A DNA stretch of 41,286 nt. It comes from Planctomycetia bacterium (GTDB lineage: Bacteria; Planctomycetota; Phycisphaerae; Phycisphaerales; SM1A02). The position numbers were made by a program, and so were the translations under genes. The first letter of the stretch is position 1; each line of letters begins with the position of its first letter. Shown here one piece after another: positions 17,297 to 25,711 of the stretch. The stretch spans positions 1 to 41,286 of the forward strand of contig SXUI01000062.1 of assembly GCA_005790605.1 (NCBI GenBank). The letters are read 5' to 3'. Under the pieces are notes generated by a model, which had not been told where the DNA came from, made no database searches, and saw only the letters and a program-made list of their open reading frames with translations.

Positions 17297-19231
17297 ATGA
17301 GCGAAAACGCAGAGCACAAGCACGCTAGCCTCCTCGCAAGGTACGGCGATGCGGGTTCTGCGGTGCTCTGTGGAGTGCTGCTCCTCAGCGGATACCTCGC
17401 ACAAACCTCGGGCGCGAATGGCCTCGCCCTCGTGTTCTACTCCGGATCATTTGTCGCAGGAGGCTGGGAACCTGCCCTTGAAGGCACGCGCGCGCTTCTC
17501 AAAGGTCGCCTCGACATTGACTTCCTCATGATCGCCGCTGCGCTTGGCGCTGCTTCTCTTGGCGAGTACGCCGAGGGCGGACTACTGCTCTTCCTCTTCG
17601 CGACAGGACATGCGCTCGAACACTTCGCGCTCGGTCGTGCACGCAGCGCAGTTGCAGCGCTCAGCAAACTTGCGCCCGACCGCGCTCGCCGGCGCGTGCA
17701 GGGAACAACGAGTTGGGTGGCGGCATCCGCGCTCGAAATCAACGACGAGATCCTCATCCTTCCCGCCGAACGCATCGCGGCCGATGGCGTCGTCATCGAA
17801 GGCGCGACGCAAGTCGACCAGAGTCCGATCACTGGCGAATCGATGCCAGTGTCGAAAAGTTCTGGCGATGGTGTCTTTGCTGGCACGCTCAATGGTGATG
17901 CGCAAATCGTCGTGCGAGTGACGACGACCGCTTCCGAGACTGTCGTGCAGCGTATGGTGCGACTCGTTGCAGAGGCGCAGAAGTCGAAGTCCCGAGCGGA
18001 ACGCGCTGCGGAGAAGTTCGTCCGCGCGTATGTGCCATGCGTCGTCATCGCGACACTGCTCGTGTGGATCGCCTCACCGCTGCTCGGTTGGCTCAACTGG
18101 AGCGACGCGTTCTTGCGCGCGATGAGCATGCTTGTCGGCGCCTCCCCATGCGCACTCGCGATCTCGACTCCAGCCGCCGTCCTTGCCGGGCTCGCGCGCG
18201 CGGCTCGGATGGGAGTCCTCATCAAGGGCGGCGCACATCTCGAAGCGCTTGGCACGATTCGAGCGATCGCGATGGACAAGACAGGCACGCTCACCACTGG
18301 CAAACCGGCGCTCGCTGCGACTGTTCCGCTCGGAGATTGCAACGAGCAGAGACTTCTCGCACTCGCGTCTGCCGTCGAGATCGCAAGCAGTCATCCGATC
18401 GCGCAGGCTGTTGTCGCTGGCGCGCGGAATCGCAACATCAAGATCCCTGCGTGTGAGAATGCTGAACTCGTGCGGGGGAAAGGCGTAAAGGCAACGGTTG
18501 AAGGGCAATCCGTGCTCGTCGGTCGTCCTCTCCTCTTCGGCGTCGACGGACATCCGGCACTTCGGCGCGAGGTCTTCGACGCAATCAATGCACTTGAAGC
18601 GCGCGCACTCACCTGCATGATCGTTGTGGCCAACGACCAAACACTCGGCGTTCTTGGCGTTACGGATTGCGCACGGCCGGAGGCGCGCGACGCCGTTGCG
18701 CGCTTACGAACGGAGGGAGTAGAAGTCGCCATGCTCACAGGCGACAATCGCGCTACGGCACTCGCGATCGCGCAAGCGACAGGTGTTGAGGAGATCGAGT
18801 CTGACCTCCTCCCTGAACAGAAGATCGAGAGCGTGCGCCGCATGCTCGCGAAATATCGTGCGGTCGCCATGATTGGTGACGGCGTGAACGATGCCCCTGC
18901 CCTCGCAGCAGCGACCGTTGGCATCGCCATGGGGCGAGCTGGGACGGATGTCGCGCTTGAAGCCGCGGATGTCGTCCTCATGAGCGACGAGCTGCTGCGC
19001 TTGCCAGATGCGATTGCGCTCGGTCGCGCAACGCGCACCATGATCCGACAGAATGTGCTCATCGCGATGAGCGTGGTTTTCGCGCTCATTCCACTGACGA
19101 TTCTTGGCATCGTCCCACTCTGGCTCGCAGTCGTTTGTCACGAGGGATCGACGGTGCTCGTTGCGCTCAATGGTCTGCGCCTCCTCGCGTGGCGGCCGCG
19201 AATCGCGCCGCAAGCGAATCGCGCTCGTTAG
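17297..19231 (+). CDS. P1B-4-type heavy-metal-exporting ATPase (SPC motif)
   Basis: A 644-residue inner-membrane pump that uses ATP to expel divalent metal ions. Seen: TGES (179-182, actuator domain), the ion-binding SPC (283-285) in place of the usual CPC, the phosphorylated Asp327 in DKTGTLTTGKP, SSHPIAQA (the HP motif of the nucleotide domain), MLTGDNRATA, and GDGVNDAPAL. The last helix has HEGSTVLVALNGLRLL (His615). SPC plus HEG(S/G)T is the known signature of the P1B-4 group, whose members export Co2+, Zn2+, Fe2+ or related ions. There is no N-terminal CxxC metal-binding domain, only a short EHKH, which also fits P1B-4. The gene lies 54 bp after asnB with no shared function evident. Which metal is moved is unknown. 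Confidence 0.93.
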   Translation: MSENAEHKHASLLARYGDAGSAVLCGVLLLSGYLAQTSGANGLALVFYSGSFVAGGWEPALEGTRALLKGRLDIDFLMIAAALGAASLGEYAEGGLLLFLFATGHALEHFALGRARSAVAALSKLAPDRARRRVQGTTSWVAASALEINDEILILPAERIAADGVVIEGATQVDQSPITGESMPVSKSSGDGVFAGTLNGDAQIVVRVTTTASETVVQRMVRLVAEAQKSKSRAERAAEKFVRAYVPCVVIATLLVWIASPLLGWLNWSDAFLRAMSMLVGASPCALAISTPAAVLAGLARAARMGVLIKGGAHLEALGTIRAIAMDKTGTLTTGKPALAATVPLGDCNEQRLLALASAVEIASSHPIAQAVVAGARNRNIKIPACENAELVRGKGVKATVEGQSVLVGRPLLFGVDGHPALRREVFDAINALEARALTCMIVVANDQTLGVLGVTDCARPEARDAVARLRTEGVEVAMLTGDNRATALAIAQATGVEEIESDLLPEQKIESVRRMLAKYRAVAMIGDGVNDAPALAAATVGIAMGRAGTDVALEAADVVLMSDELLRLPDAIALGRATRTMIRQNVLIAMSVVFALIPLTILGIVPLWLAVVCHEGSTVLVALNGLRLLAWRPRIAPQANRAR

Positions 19232-19247
19232 CGGAACTGAGCGCGAT

Positions 19248-19281
19248 CTCCGGCGGTGCCGATTCACTCGGCCCGCCGGAG
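19248..19281. terminator. Long GC-rich hairpin between convergent genes
   Basis: CTCCGGCGG (19248-19256), a bulged T, GCCGA, loop TTCAC, TCGGC, CCGCCGGAG (19273-19281): 14 paired bases with one bulge, just 17 bp after the ATPase stop. No U-tract follows, so it may be a Rho-assisted or bidirectional terminator for the ATPase and porin genes. Confidence 0.55.
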
Positions 19282-19302
19282 TCCAAAGCGAGTGCAGCGT
19301 TT

Positions 19303-19321
19303 TTGCGGCGCTTCGCCGCAA
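19303..19321. terminator. Perfect 8-bp hairpin, second element between ATPase and porin genes
   Basis: TTGCGGCG-CTT-CGCCGCAA (19303-19321) is a perfect 8-bp stem with a three-base loop lying 43 bp beyond the porin stop on the minus strand. Ts precede it (19299-19304), so the U-tract arrangement is not canonical in either direction. Confidence 0.45.
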
Positions 19322-19364
19322 GAAACCTGACACGAGCGCTCAAAGGACGCGGGATGCGACGCGC

Positions 19365-20882
19365 TTAAAAGAGCAACTGGAACTGCGTGCGGAGCACCCA
19401 CTGTCCATCGTTGGTGGTTTCGTTCGCTGGCGTGAAATCGACGAGCGTGTTTGCACCGGCATTGGCGAAGTCTACGAGTGGGCTGAAGGCATATCCGAGG
19501 TCTGTGGTGAGCTTCAGGTTCTTGTTTGCAACTCCAGCGGGGAACCAATTCGCTCCAACCGTCAGCATGTTCAACTGCTCGTAGTTTCCATCAGCCGCAT
19601 TTCCTGTTCGGAACTGGTTCGAGTCGCTGTTGCCGACCTCCCAGCGCGCAAAGGGCTCAACATCGTCCGTCACGAAGTAACCTCCCTGAAAGACTGCTCC
19701 CCACTGATGCATGGTGTCGCTCGTTCCGCCGCCCTGCACTGCGACTTGCCCACTCAGTCCAACATTTCGGTAGTAGCCTGCCGCGAAGAAGGTCGCTCCA
19801 CCGAAGTGCATGGTGAGATCCGCCGTTGCCCCGAACATATTGTTCGCGTTCGTCGCAACGCCGGAGTTCCGCAAATTCTGACCCATCACCGCAGCGCCAA
19901 CCAACCAACCGAAGGCGTCACCGCGATAGCTGTTCAGATCGCCGAACTGCTTCCATTTTCCAGCGCCCATGTACTCCGCGCGGCCAGCGAATGCGAAATT
20001 TGTCTCGGCAACATTGAAGCCCGAGTTGGCTGACTGCGGATAAGCACCATTCGCCGCCGCATTCGTTGCGACATTCACACCGTTCGCCTGCAAGCCATCG
20101 CCGTAGTACGCACGCAATCGGAACGCGTCATTCGACCACTCGAGTTGCATGCCCTGGTCGTACTTCGTTGTGAAGAAACTGGTCACGAGAGACCGTTCCA
20201 CGGCAAGTTGAGTTGAGGAGGAAACCAGTTCTTCCTGTGAGAATGGGGCTTTGAACTGCCCAACTCTAAAGAGCACTCCGCTGCCGATGTCCTTCTGAAT
20301 GAAGGCGTTGTCGAGTGATCCGTTGCTTCCGCTCGTGGCGTTTCGCGCCCAAACCGGCTGAACCTCAAAGGTCCAGCTCGGGTCAACAACGAAGCCGGAA
20401 AAAGTGAGCTTAAGCCGACGGAGTTCGAACCCCCAATTGTCCTCAGGAGCTGTGTTCGTCCCCGAGGCCCCGGGGCCACCTCCCGTATCGCGATGATCAA
20501 ACGCCCATCGCACTTGAAGCTGACCCCTGATGTTCAGTTTGAAATCTCCTGCCGCACTTGCGAGGAAGAACCCGCCTTGGTCCTTCGCCCATCCCGCAGT
20601 CGCGCCCGAAGCCTGCAGACTCTCGCGACTACTTGAATCCGCGAGCACATCCTGCACGATGCCGCGAATCTCCGCAGCGCGCGCTTCTGTCAACCAATTG
20701 CCTCCCTGCGAAGCAATTGCTTCAAGGCGCTCAACCTTGGCTGCGAGCGCGTCATTCTGCGCTTTGAGTTCGACCAATTGACGCTGCGAATCGCTGCCTC
20801 CTTCGACAGCGGAGAACGCGTGAGGCGAGAGGAAGAGTGCGGATGAGGCAATGAAGAGGCGAAAAGTGGATGGTGATTGCAT
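19365..20882 (-). CDS. OprO/OprP-like outer-membrane porin with N-terminal coiled coil
   Basis: A 505-residue outer-membrane protein. Signal peptide 1-24 (core LFIASSALFLSPHAFSA). Residues ~30-60 (QLVELKAQNDALAAKVERLEA) have heptad spacing, suggesting a periplasmic trimeric coiled coil. From ~110 onward come alternating amphipathic beta strands typical of the phosphate-selective porin O/P family: FKLNIRGQLQVRWAFD, FELRRLKLTFSGFV, FKAPFSQEELVSS, and many short strands ending in WVLRTQFQLLF, whose terminal Phe is the usual outer-membrane insertion signal. Family members pass anions or other small solutes; the substrate here is not predictable. No phosphate-transport genes are adjacent. It lies convergent to the metal ATPase gene, with two hairpins between, and divergent from the DUF4956-like gene. 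Confidence 0.88.
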   Translation of the reverse strand: MQSPSTFRLFIASSALFLSPHAFSAVEGGSDSQRQLVELKAQNDALAAKVERLEAIASQGGNWLTEARAAEIRGIVQDVLADSSSRESLQASGATAGWAKDQGGFFLASAAGDFKLNIRGQLQVRWAFDHRDTGGGPGASGTNTAPEDNWGFELRRLKLTFSGFVVDPSWTFEVQPVWARNATSGSNGSLDNAFIQKDIGSGVLFRVGQFKAPFSQEELVSSSTQLAVERSLVTSFFTTKYDQGMQLEWSNDAFRLRAYYGDGLQANGVNVATNAAANGAYPQSANSGFNVAETNFAFAGRAEYMGAGKWKQFGDLNSYRGDAFGWLVGAAVMGQNLRNSGVATNANNMFGATADLTMHFGGATFFAAGYYRNVGLSGQVAVQGGGTSDTMHQWGAVFQGGYFVTDDVEPFARWEVGNSDSNQFRTGNAADGNYEQLNMLTVGANWFPAGVANKNLKLTTDLGYAFSPLVDFANAGANTLVDFTPANETTNDGQWVLRTQFQLLF

Positions 20883-21207
20883 GATGAGGGGAGACCTGAT
20901 GTGGAGTGAACTTCATGAGGGACTCAACCGCGTTTTCCTGGAAACTCGATCGCGCTTCGAAGGAAGGAACAGTCGTAGATTTGCCGCGCGCTGACAAGGG
21001 GGAAATGCCTCCTCGGGCGCATTCCGAAGTCTTGTCATACTTCATGCGGGCGCGGGATGTCTCAGAAACCCCATGTTTCACGCGTGCATTCGCGCGATCG
21101 CGTCGCCGCCCTACACGCAATCTGAACAAAGAAAACACGGAAAACAACGCTTGAGCGCACGCGCGTCGCGGCTTGCAATGACGCGCGGCAACCGTCAACA
21201 TATCGCG
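20883..21207. other. 325-bp divergent intergenic region
   Basis: No supported gene. It should carry the promoters of the porin (-) and the DUF4956-like gene (+). A possible + promoter is listed at 21151-21179. For the porin, TTGTCA is visible on the minus strand near 20996, but no matching -10 box was found. An in-frame upstream ATG for the + gene exists at 21178. Confidence 0.5.
21151..21179 (+). promoter_or_regulatory. Possible sigma-70-like promoter
   Basis: TTGAGC (21151-21156), 17-bp spacer, TGCAAT (21174-21179). Each box matches four of six consensus bases, with ideal spacing, and transcription would start near 21186, some 22 bp before the ATG at 21208. In a GC-rich genome such matches are weak evidence. 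Confidence 0.3.
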
Positions 21208-22005
21208 ATGAGATTTTTCCTCGCGTCGTTTTTCTTCCTCACGGCTGGACTTTGGCAAGATCCGATCACAAGCTCCGTGATGCCTGAGGTTGGATCCAAG
21301 GGAGAGTCTGCGGCGATGTTCCGTTCAACCTTGAAGGAGACTGCGAGCGCTCGCATGGAGCACGCATTCGAGCAGTTCATTCACGGCTATACCTGGGTTG
21401 AGCTCGTCGCTGGCATGTTGCTTGCCGTTGGACTTGCCTCACTCATCGCTTGGCACCCTCGAGGGCGCCGACAAGCGGACATGCTCGAAGCGCACGAGGA
21501 GCGCAAGACCTTCGTCGTCCTCGGTCTACTCGCATCCGTCGTTTCGATCCTAGTCGTCATCGATCAGACCATGGCGTTCGTTGTCTTCGGCATCGGAAGC
21601 CTCATTCGGTTTCGAACCGTGCTCGACAATCCTCGTGCGACTGGCAAAGCAATCCTTGTTGTCGTGATCGGACTCGCGTGCGGCCTCACGCAATGGGTCA
21701 CCGCGATTGCCGTTGCGTTGCTCGGCTGGGTGATTCTCTGGTGGATCGAGCGCAGCCGCGCCGCGCGCATCAAAGTTCGCATTCCCGATGGGGCAGATCG
21801 ACAAAAGGTCGCGTTGCTCCTTGCGGACTGCCTGCAACGAATGCGCTGCAAGATCAAGGGGACGCAAGTTGGGAAGTCTGGCCGCGCGATTTCGTACTTC
21901 GCACTCGTCCCATGTGCGCTCGAGGCCGACATGGTGCAGAGCAGCTTGGTCGCTTCCGTGCAGGCAGAATGCGCGTCGATCGAAGTCGAGTGCGAGTTGT
22001 CCTGA
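21208..22005 (+). CDS. DUF4956-like membrane protein
   Basis: A 265-residue inner-membrane protein from the ATG at 21208 (MRFFLASFFFLTAGLW). A first hydrophobic segment may be a signal or anchor. After a soluble stretch (~25-65) come four transmembrane segments: WVELVAGMLLAVGLASLIAW, FVVLGLLASVVSILVVI, a segment running into FGIGSLIRFRTVLDNPRATG, and VVVIGLACGLTQWVTAIAVALLG. The SLIRFRTVxxxPR block between helices, followed by a Gly-Leu-Gly-like helix, is the hallmark of the DUF4956 family (distantly MgtC-like). The ~85-residue C-terminal part is cytosolic and looks like a small alpha/beta ligand- or metal-binding domain. Function is not established. It ends 19 bp from the convergent duplicated-domain gene. 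Confidence 0.7.
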   Translation: MRFFLASFFFLTAGLWQDPITSSVMPEVGSKGESAAMFRSTLKETASARMEHAFEQFIHGYTWVELVAGMLLAVGLASLIAWHPRGRRQADMLEAHEERKTFVVLGLLASVVSILVVIDQTMAFVVFGIGSLIRFRTVLDNPRATGKAILVVVIGLACGLTQWVTAIAVALLGWVILWWIERSRAARIKVRIPDGADRQKVALLLADCLQRMRCKIKGTQVGKSGRAISYFALVPCALEADMVQSSLVASVQAECASIEVECELS

Positions 22006-22024
22006 GCCGTGCGTGGCGTCCGAC

Positions 22025-22840
22025 TCACGCTCTTCGGCGACGCACGCCCATGAACGAGGGCACCATCGTGCGCTGCGACTGCGCGGCTTCGGTCGCCTTT
22101 TGTCGCATGCGGTCGTTCCAATCGGTCACTCGCTTGCGCACTTCTCCGACTTGCTCGGCGTTCAATCCTTGCATGCACGCGGCGGCGATTGCGTTGCCGT
22201 CATCGAGAGGCCCGTATCCGAGCGTGCCCTTCTCGACATCGATCTGCAGGAATCGCACGCCGAGGTCGGAAAGCATCACCAGCGCCATGTGCAATTCAGG
22301 ATCGTCAAACTTCTTGCCAGCCTTGAGCATCGAGCCGGCGACGCGACCAGCAGCAATCACGATCGGTTCATTCACCTGCCGCATCTGACCGAGCTGCGCC
22401 GTTACCTTTTGACCAATCTCCGCGGACTGACGGGTCAAACGAATCTCTTCGTCGTTCACACGGATCGTGCGGCGGAAGGTGTTGACCGTTGCAGCGATGT
22501 ACGCCACGCCCGACTCAATCGCGCTGAATCCAATTGCGCTCGCGTCGCCACTGGCGGCGGGCGTTGGGTTCTCCTCAACGATCGTGCACATCTTCTGCTG
22601 AGGATCGACCGTAATCGATCGCGCCCCAAGCTCCGCCAACGCGCGCAGAGCGGCGTGGTACATCGGGTCAGTCGTCCCCTTCTCGCTCGCGATGAGTCCC
22701 GCTGCTTGGGCAAAAACTTGGGAAATCGGCGTGTCCCAGCTAATGCGTTGTGTCACAAGTTTCACGAGTGCCGCAAAGTGGTCCTTCGTGACTTCTCGGA
22801 GCGGAAAATACTCACCGTTGACTTTGATGGTCGCTGACAT
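22025..22840 (-). CDS. Unrecognised 271-residue protein with two tandem copies of one domain
   Basis: No known family recognised. The ATG at 22840 (MSATIKVNGEYF) is chosen because the frame upstream is antisense to purE. Residues 4-90 and 125-210 are copies of one unit. Each opens with TI(K/R)VN(G/D)E, continues with helices containing an A-G-x-(I/V)-A pattern, and closes with DPxxHxALxxLxxLGxRxxxxD: 10 of 22 positions are identical between 58-79 and 180-201. The C-terminal tail (~225-271) is a charged helix ending in RRRRA. No signal peptide or membrane segment is present, so it is probably cytoplasmic. A pseudo-dimer of a small helical-beta domain is the natural reading. It is divergent from purE (79-bp gap) and converges on the DUF4956-like gene. 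Confidence 0.75.
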   Translation of the reverse strand: MSATIKVNGEYFPLREVTKDHFAALVKLVTQRISWDTPISQVFAQAAGLIASEKGTTDPMYHAALRALAELGARSITVDPQQKMCTIVEENPTPAASGDASAIGFSAIESGVAYIAATVNTFRRTIRVNDEEIRLTRQSAEIGQKVTAQLGQMRQVNEPIVIAAGRVAGSMLKAGKKFDDPELHMALVMLSDLGVRFLQIDVEKGTLGYGPLDDGNAIAAACMQGLNAEQVGEVRKRVTDWNDRMRQKATEAAQSQRTMVPSFMGVRRRRA

Positions 22841-22919
22841 GGGTCGTAGATCGTAGCAGCCCCCAACGGCCCGACCGCATGCGACGCTTGAATCGTCCGA
22901 GTTCCCGTAGGATGCTTGC

Positions 22920-23429
22920 ATGACCACGGAAGTCGCCGAGGGCCAAGTAGGCCTCATCATGGGATCCCAATCCGATTGGGAAACCATGCAGCACGCCGCC
23001 GAGATGCTTGACAAGCTTGGCATCCGATACGAGCAACGCGTCGTCAGCGCACACAGAACACCGGATCTCCTCTTTGAGTACGCCACGAATGCGCGTGCGC
23101 GGGGCATACAAGTCATCATCGCGGGCGCGGGTGGCGCCGCACATCTTCCTGGTATGGCCGCATCAAAGACGGATCTTCCGGTTCTTGGTGTGCCTGTCGA
23201 ATCAAAGGCGTTGCAAGGTCTTGATTCACTCCTTTCTATCGCACAAATGCCCGCAGGAATTCCGGTCGGCACGCTCGCCATTGGACGCGCGGGCGCGGTG
23301 AATGCTGCGCTCCTCGCGGCAAGCATCCTCTCACTCCACGATGCAGCGATCGCAGCAAAGCTCGCAGCATTCCGAGCCGCGCAGACCGTCGCGGTGCTCG
23401 CACAGCCGATTCCGGGCGTGCGTGCATGA
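22920..23429 (+). CDS. purE: N5-carboxyaminoimidazole ribonucleotide mutase
   Basis: Converts N5-CAIR to 4-carboxy-AIR in purine biosynthesis. The 169-residue length is normal for class I PurE. Visible blocks: GSQSDWETM (substrate-binding Ser-Asp), [12 protein letters not shown] with the catalytic His, [16 protein letters not shown], and [21 protein letters not shown]. The ATG at 22920 is preceded by TAGGAT only a few bases upstream, which leaves room for a leaderless or very short-leader mRNA. Its TGA overlaps the ATG of purK by four bases, so the two are translationally coupled; together they form the two-step N5-CAIR route used by most bacteria. Confidence 0.97.
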   Translation: MTTEVAEGQVGLIMGSQSDWETMQHAAEMLDKLGIRYEQRVVSAHRTPDLLFEYATNARARGIQVIIAGAGGAAHLPGMAASKTDLPVLGVPVESKALQGLDSLLSIAQMPAGIPVGTLAIGRAGAVNAALLAASILSLHDAAIAAKLAAFRAAQTVAVLAQPIPGVRA

Positions 23430-24526
23430 CGCCGCCCATCATCGGAATTCTCGGCGGCGGTCAGCTCGGGCGAATGCTCGCGCTCGCCGGCATTCCGTTG
23501 GGATTCCGCTTCCGGTTCTTCGACCCATCGCCAGACGCTTGCGCGCAGGATGTTGGCGCACTGACTGTCGGAAGTTGGTCCGACTGCGACGCGCTTCGAC
23601 AATTCGCGCGCGGTTGCGATGCCATCACCTTCGAGTTTGAAAATGTGCCGACGGCAAGCCTTGATGCGATCGAGAGCATCGCACGAGTCCAACCGCCGCG
23701 CATCGCGCTCGCGACAACCTCGGACCGCATCCACGAGAAACAGTTCTTTCAGCGATGCGGCCTCGCGGTGCAGCCGTTTGCCGATGTGCAAACCGCTGCG
23801 GATCTCGCGCTCGCCGTCGCAACGGTGGGCACGCCTGGCGTGCTCAAGACTCGGAACCTGGGATACGACGGCAAAGGTCAACGCGTCATCCGCGACGCGA
23901 GACTCGCGAGCGAAGCATGGTCAGCTCTCGGTTCCACTCCGTGCATTTACGAAGCGTTCGTCCCGTTCGATCGCGAAGTCAGTGTGGTCGCTGTTCGCTC
24001 CAAAGTGCACGGAACGGTGCAGTTTGACGCCTATCCACTCGGCGAAAATGTGCACCGTGATGGGATCCTCCACACGACTGTCGTTCCGGCTCGCATCGAT
24101 GCTGCGCTGGTCTCCGCAGCGCGTGCACACGCACGAGTGATCGCGGATGAACTTGACTACATCGGGGTGTTCGCGATCGAGTTCTTCGTCGCCGATGGCG
24201 TCCTCATTGCCAACGAGATGGCGCCCCGTGTCCACAACTCTGGACACTGGACGATGGATGGGGCGGTCACAAGCCAGTTTGAAAATCACATCCGCGCGAT
24301 CTGTGGGCTTCCCCTTGGCTCCTGTGCGGCGCGCGGCGCGTGGAACGCAATGCTCAACATCGTCGGGCGCGTACCAACGCTTGACGACGCGCTCACAAAC
24401 TCAGAATCGAAGCTGCACATGTATGGGAAAGCAGCACGCGCCGGTCGAAAGACTGGGCACATCAACTTGCACGCGTCGAGTGAGTCTGAGTTGCGCGCTG
24501 CACTCACGCGCGCCGAGGGCGTCTAG
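23426..24526 (+). CDS. purK: 5-(carboxyamino)imidazole ribonucleotide synthase
   Basis: ATP-grasp enzyme that carboxylates AIR with bicarbonate to N5-CAIR, the substrate of PurE. Its 366 residues are typical. N-terminal [16 protein letters not shown] (preATP-grasp fold), [36 protein letters not shown] (ATP-binding glycine loop), [14 protein letters not shown], and the Mg-binding end of the grasp, [18 protein letters not shown], are all present. The C-terminal domain contains [18 protein letters not shown]. It starts with ATGA overlap to purE. The TAG stop is shared with that of the convergent methyltransferase gene through one CTAG (24523-24526). Confidence 0.97.
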   Translation: MTPPIIGILGGGQLGRMLALAGIPLGFRFRFFDPSPDACAQDVGALTVGSWSDCDALRQFARGCDAITFEFENVPTASLDAIESIARVQPPRIALATTSDRIHEKQFFQRCGLAVQPFADVQTAADLALAVATVGTPGVLKTRNLGYDGKGQRVIRDARLASEAWSALGSTPCIYEAFVPFDREVSVVAVRSKVHGTVQFDAYPLGENVHRDGILHTTVVPARIDAALVSAARAHARVIADELDYIGVFAIEFFVADGVLIANEMAPRVHNSGHWTMDGAVTSQFENHIRAICGLPLGSCAARGAWNAMLNIVGRVPTLDDALTNSESKLHMYGKAARAGRKTGHINLHASSESELRAALTRAEGV

Positions 24527-25248
24527 CACCTCGACTTCGCGATCGCGACGGCCTTGGCGGACAGATCGAATCCGATGGCGTTCCGTTTGAGGCGGCGAGC
24601 CGCAACGAGTGTTGTTCCCGATCCGCAGAATGGATCAAGCACCGTTCCTCCGTCTGGACAGCATGCGGCGACGAGAAACTCCAGGAGCGCAAGTGGTTTC
24701 TGTGTCGGCCACCCGCACCGTTCCTTCGACATGTTGTTGATCGAAGGAATGTCGAGCACATCCGTGGCCTTCTTGGTTTGACCCGCCATGCGTCGGCTCA
24801 GCGCGGGCACTCGCGGGGCCGTGAAGTGCCACGCGTCACCTCGTGCGTACCAGAGCAAGTCATCGTGTTTCCGCGCGAAACAGCGCGGACTTGAACCACC
24901 GAGACCGTACTGCCAGATGAGGTGATTCAAGAACCGCTCGCTCCCGAACACCTCGTCAAGCAGCATGCGCACGCGATGGGAGGAACGCCAATCGCAATGA
25001 ACGAGCACGCTTCCCCTCGGTTTCAAGACTCGACGCGCCTGCGCGAGGCGCGGACGAAGAAACTCGAGGTAGCCATCAAGCCCCGTAAAGACATCGCGGA
25101 ACGCGCCGCGCTTGCTTCGATGTGTTCGCCCCGTGTTGAAGGGCGGATCGAGATAGATGAAATCAACACTCTCCGATGCGACCGATGGGAACAGGTCTAT
25201 GCAGTCGCCGCAGCGCACATCGAATTGCGTTCGCTTAGCGACTGCCAT
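24523..25248 (-). CDS. Orphan DNA methyltransferase, beta-type order (DPPF ... DPFCGSGTT)
   Basis: A 241-residue SAM-dependent DNA amino-methyltransferase, most likely N6-adenine. Motif IV FIYLDPPFNTG (30-40) comes first, a target-recognition stretch occupies the middle, and motif I VLDPFCGSGTT (203-213) is near the C-terminus, preceded by WPTQKPLALLE. This order defines the beta group. The variant DPPF in place of DPPY is common in this group. No endonuclease gene is nearby. It starts 14 bp inside the end of the lipoprotein gene (25235-25687) and lies downstream of xerC, so all three may be one transcript. Its stop overlaps that of purK at CTAG. Target sequence unknown. Confidence 0.88.
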   Translation of the reverse strand: MAVAKRTQFDVRCGDCIDLFPSVASESVDFIYLDPPFNTGRTHRSKRGAFRDVFTGLDGYLEFLRPRLAQARRVLKPRGSVLVHCDWRSSHRVRMLLDEVFGSERFLNHLIWQYGLGGSSPRCFARKHDDLLWYARGDAWHFTAPRVPALSRRMAGQTKKATDVLDIPSINNMSKERCGWPTQKPLALLEFLVAACCPDGGTVLDPFCGSGTTLVAARRLKRNAIGFDLSAKAVAIAKSRC

Positions 25249-25687
25249 CGTCGAGCTTTGCGTCCGCGCTCTTCCGAGTCCAAGGCCAGCTCATGAGTTC
25301 CTCGCGTCCAGTGCAAGCGTCCTTGACCATCGCGAGGCGCATCGTGTCACGAACGACTTCGACGATGTAGGTTCCCTCTTGGTCCGGGCATGTGCTCGAC
25401 ATGTGCACATTCGTGAGCGAAAGTTGAGCACCGTTTTCAACCGCCTCCAACTTCCAAGTACCAAGCGTGCGCACCTCACCTCGCTCAACCGCGAAGAGAC
25501 CAGCCTCGGAAATCGTCAGCATCGCGCCATCTTGTTCGCTCATCCACACGCCAACGACGCGCTCAGGATCCTTCGCGCTACTTCCGGCAACGCCAGCAAG
25601 CGTGGTCTCCTGATGCTTCGAACTACCGCTACAAGCGTAGAGCAGCGCCGTCGCTAGGAGAACTGACACTTGAAGAGCGTGCGGCAT
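25235..25687 (-). CDS. Small putative lipoprotein, unknown function
   Basis: A 150-residue protein from the ATG at 25687. The N-terminus MPHALQVSVLLATALLYACSGS is a lipoprotein signal peptide with a passable lipobox (LYAC), so Cys19 would be lipidated. The mature part is short and probably a small beta barrel or sandwich: GVWMSEQDGAMLTISEAGLF, VRTLGTWKLE, AQLSLTNVHMS, GTYIVEVV. Its pattern (a value that 'VGVW', then strands ending in a Trp-containing motif) recalls small calycin/lipocalin-like domains, but no family can be named. Two Cys in the mature chain (STCPDQEG and KDACTG) could form a disulfide. It overlaps the methyltransferase start by 14 bp and starts 24 bp after the xerC stop. Confidence 0.7.
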   Translation of the reverse strand: MPHALQVSVLLATALLYACSGSSKHQETTLAGVAGSSAKDPERVVGVWMSEQDGAMLTISEAGLFAVERGEVRTLGTWKLEAVENGAQLSLTNVHMSSTCPDQEGTYIVEVVRDTMRLAMVKDACTGREELMSWPWTRKSADAKLDDGSR

Positions 25688-25711
25688 GGGAAGTTCAGTG
25701 GTCGCGAGCGA

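Noticed and set aside
22841-23881. N-terminal extension of the duplicated-domain protein
   Set aside because: Antisense to purE and purK; the repeat unit starts right after the ATG at 22840.
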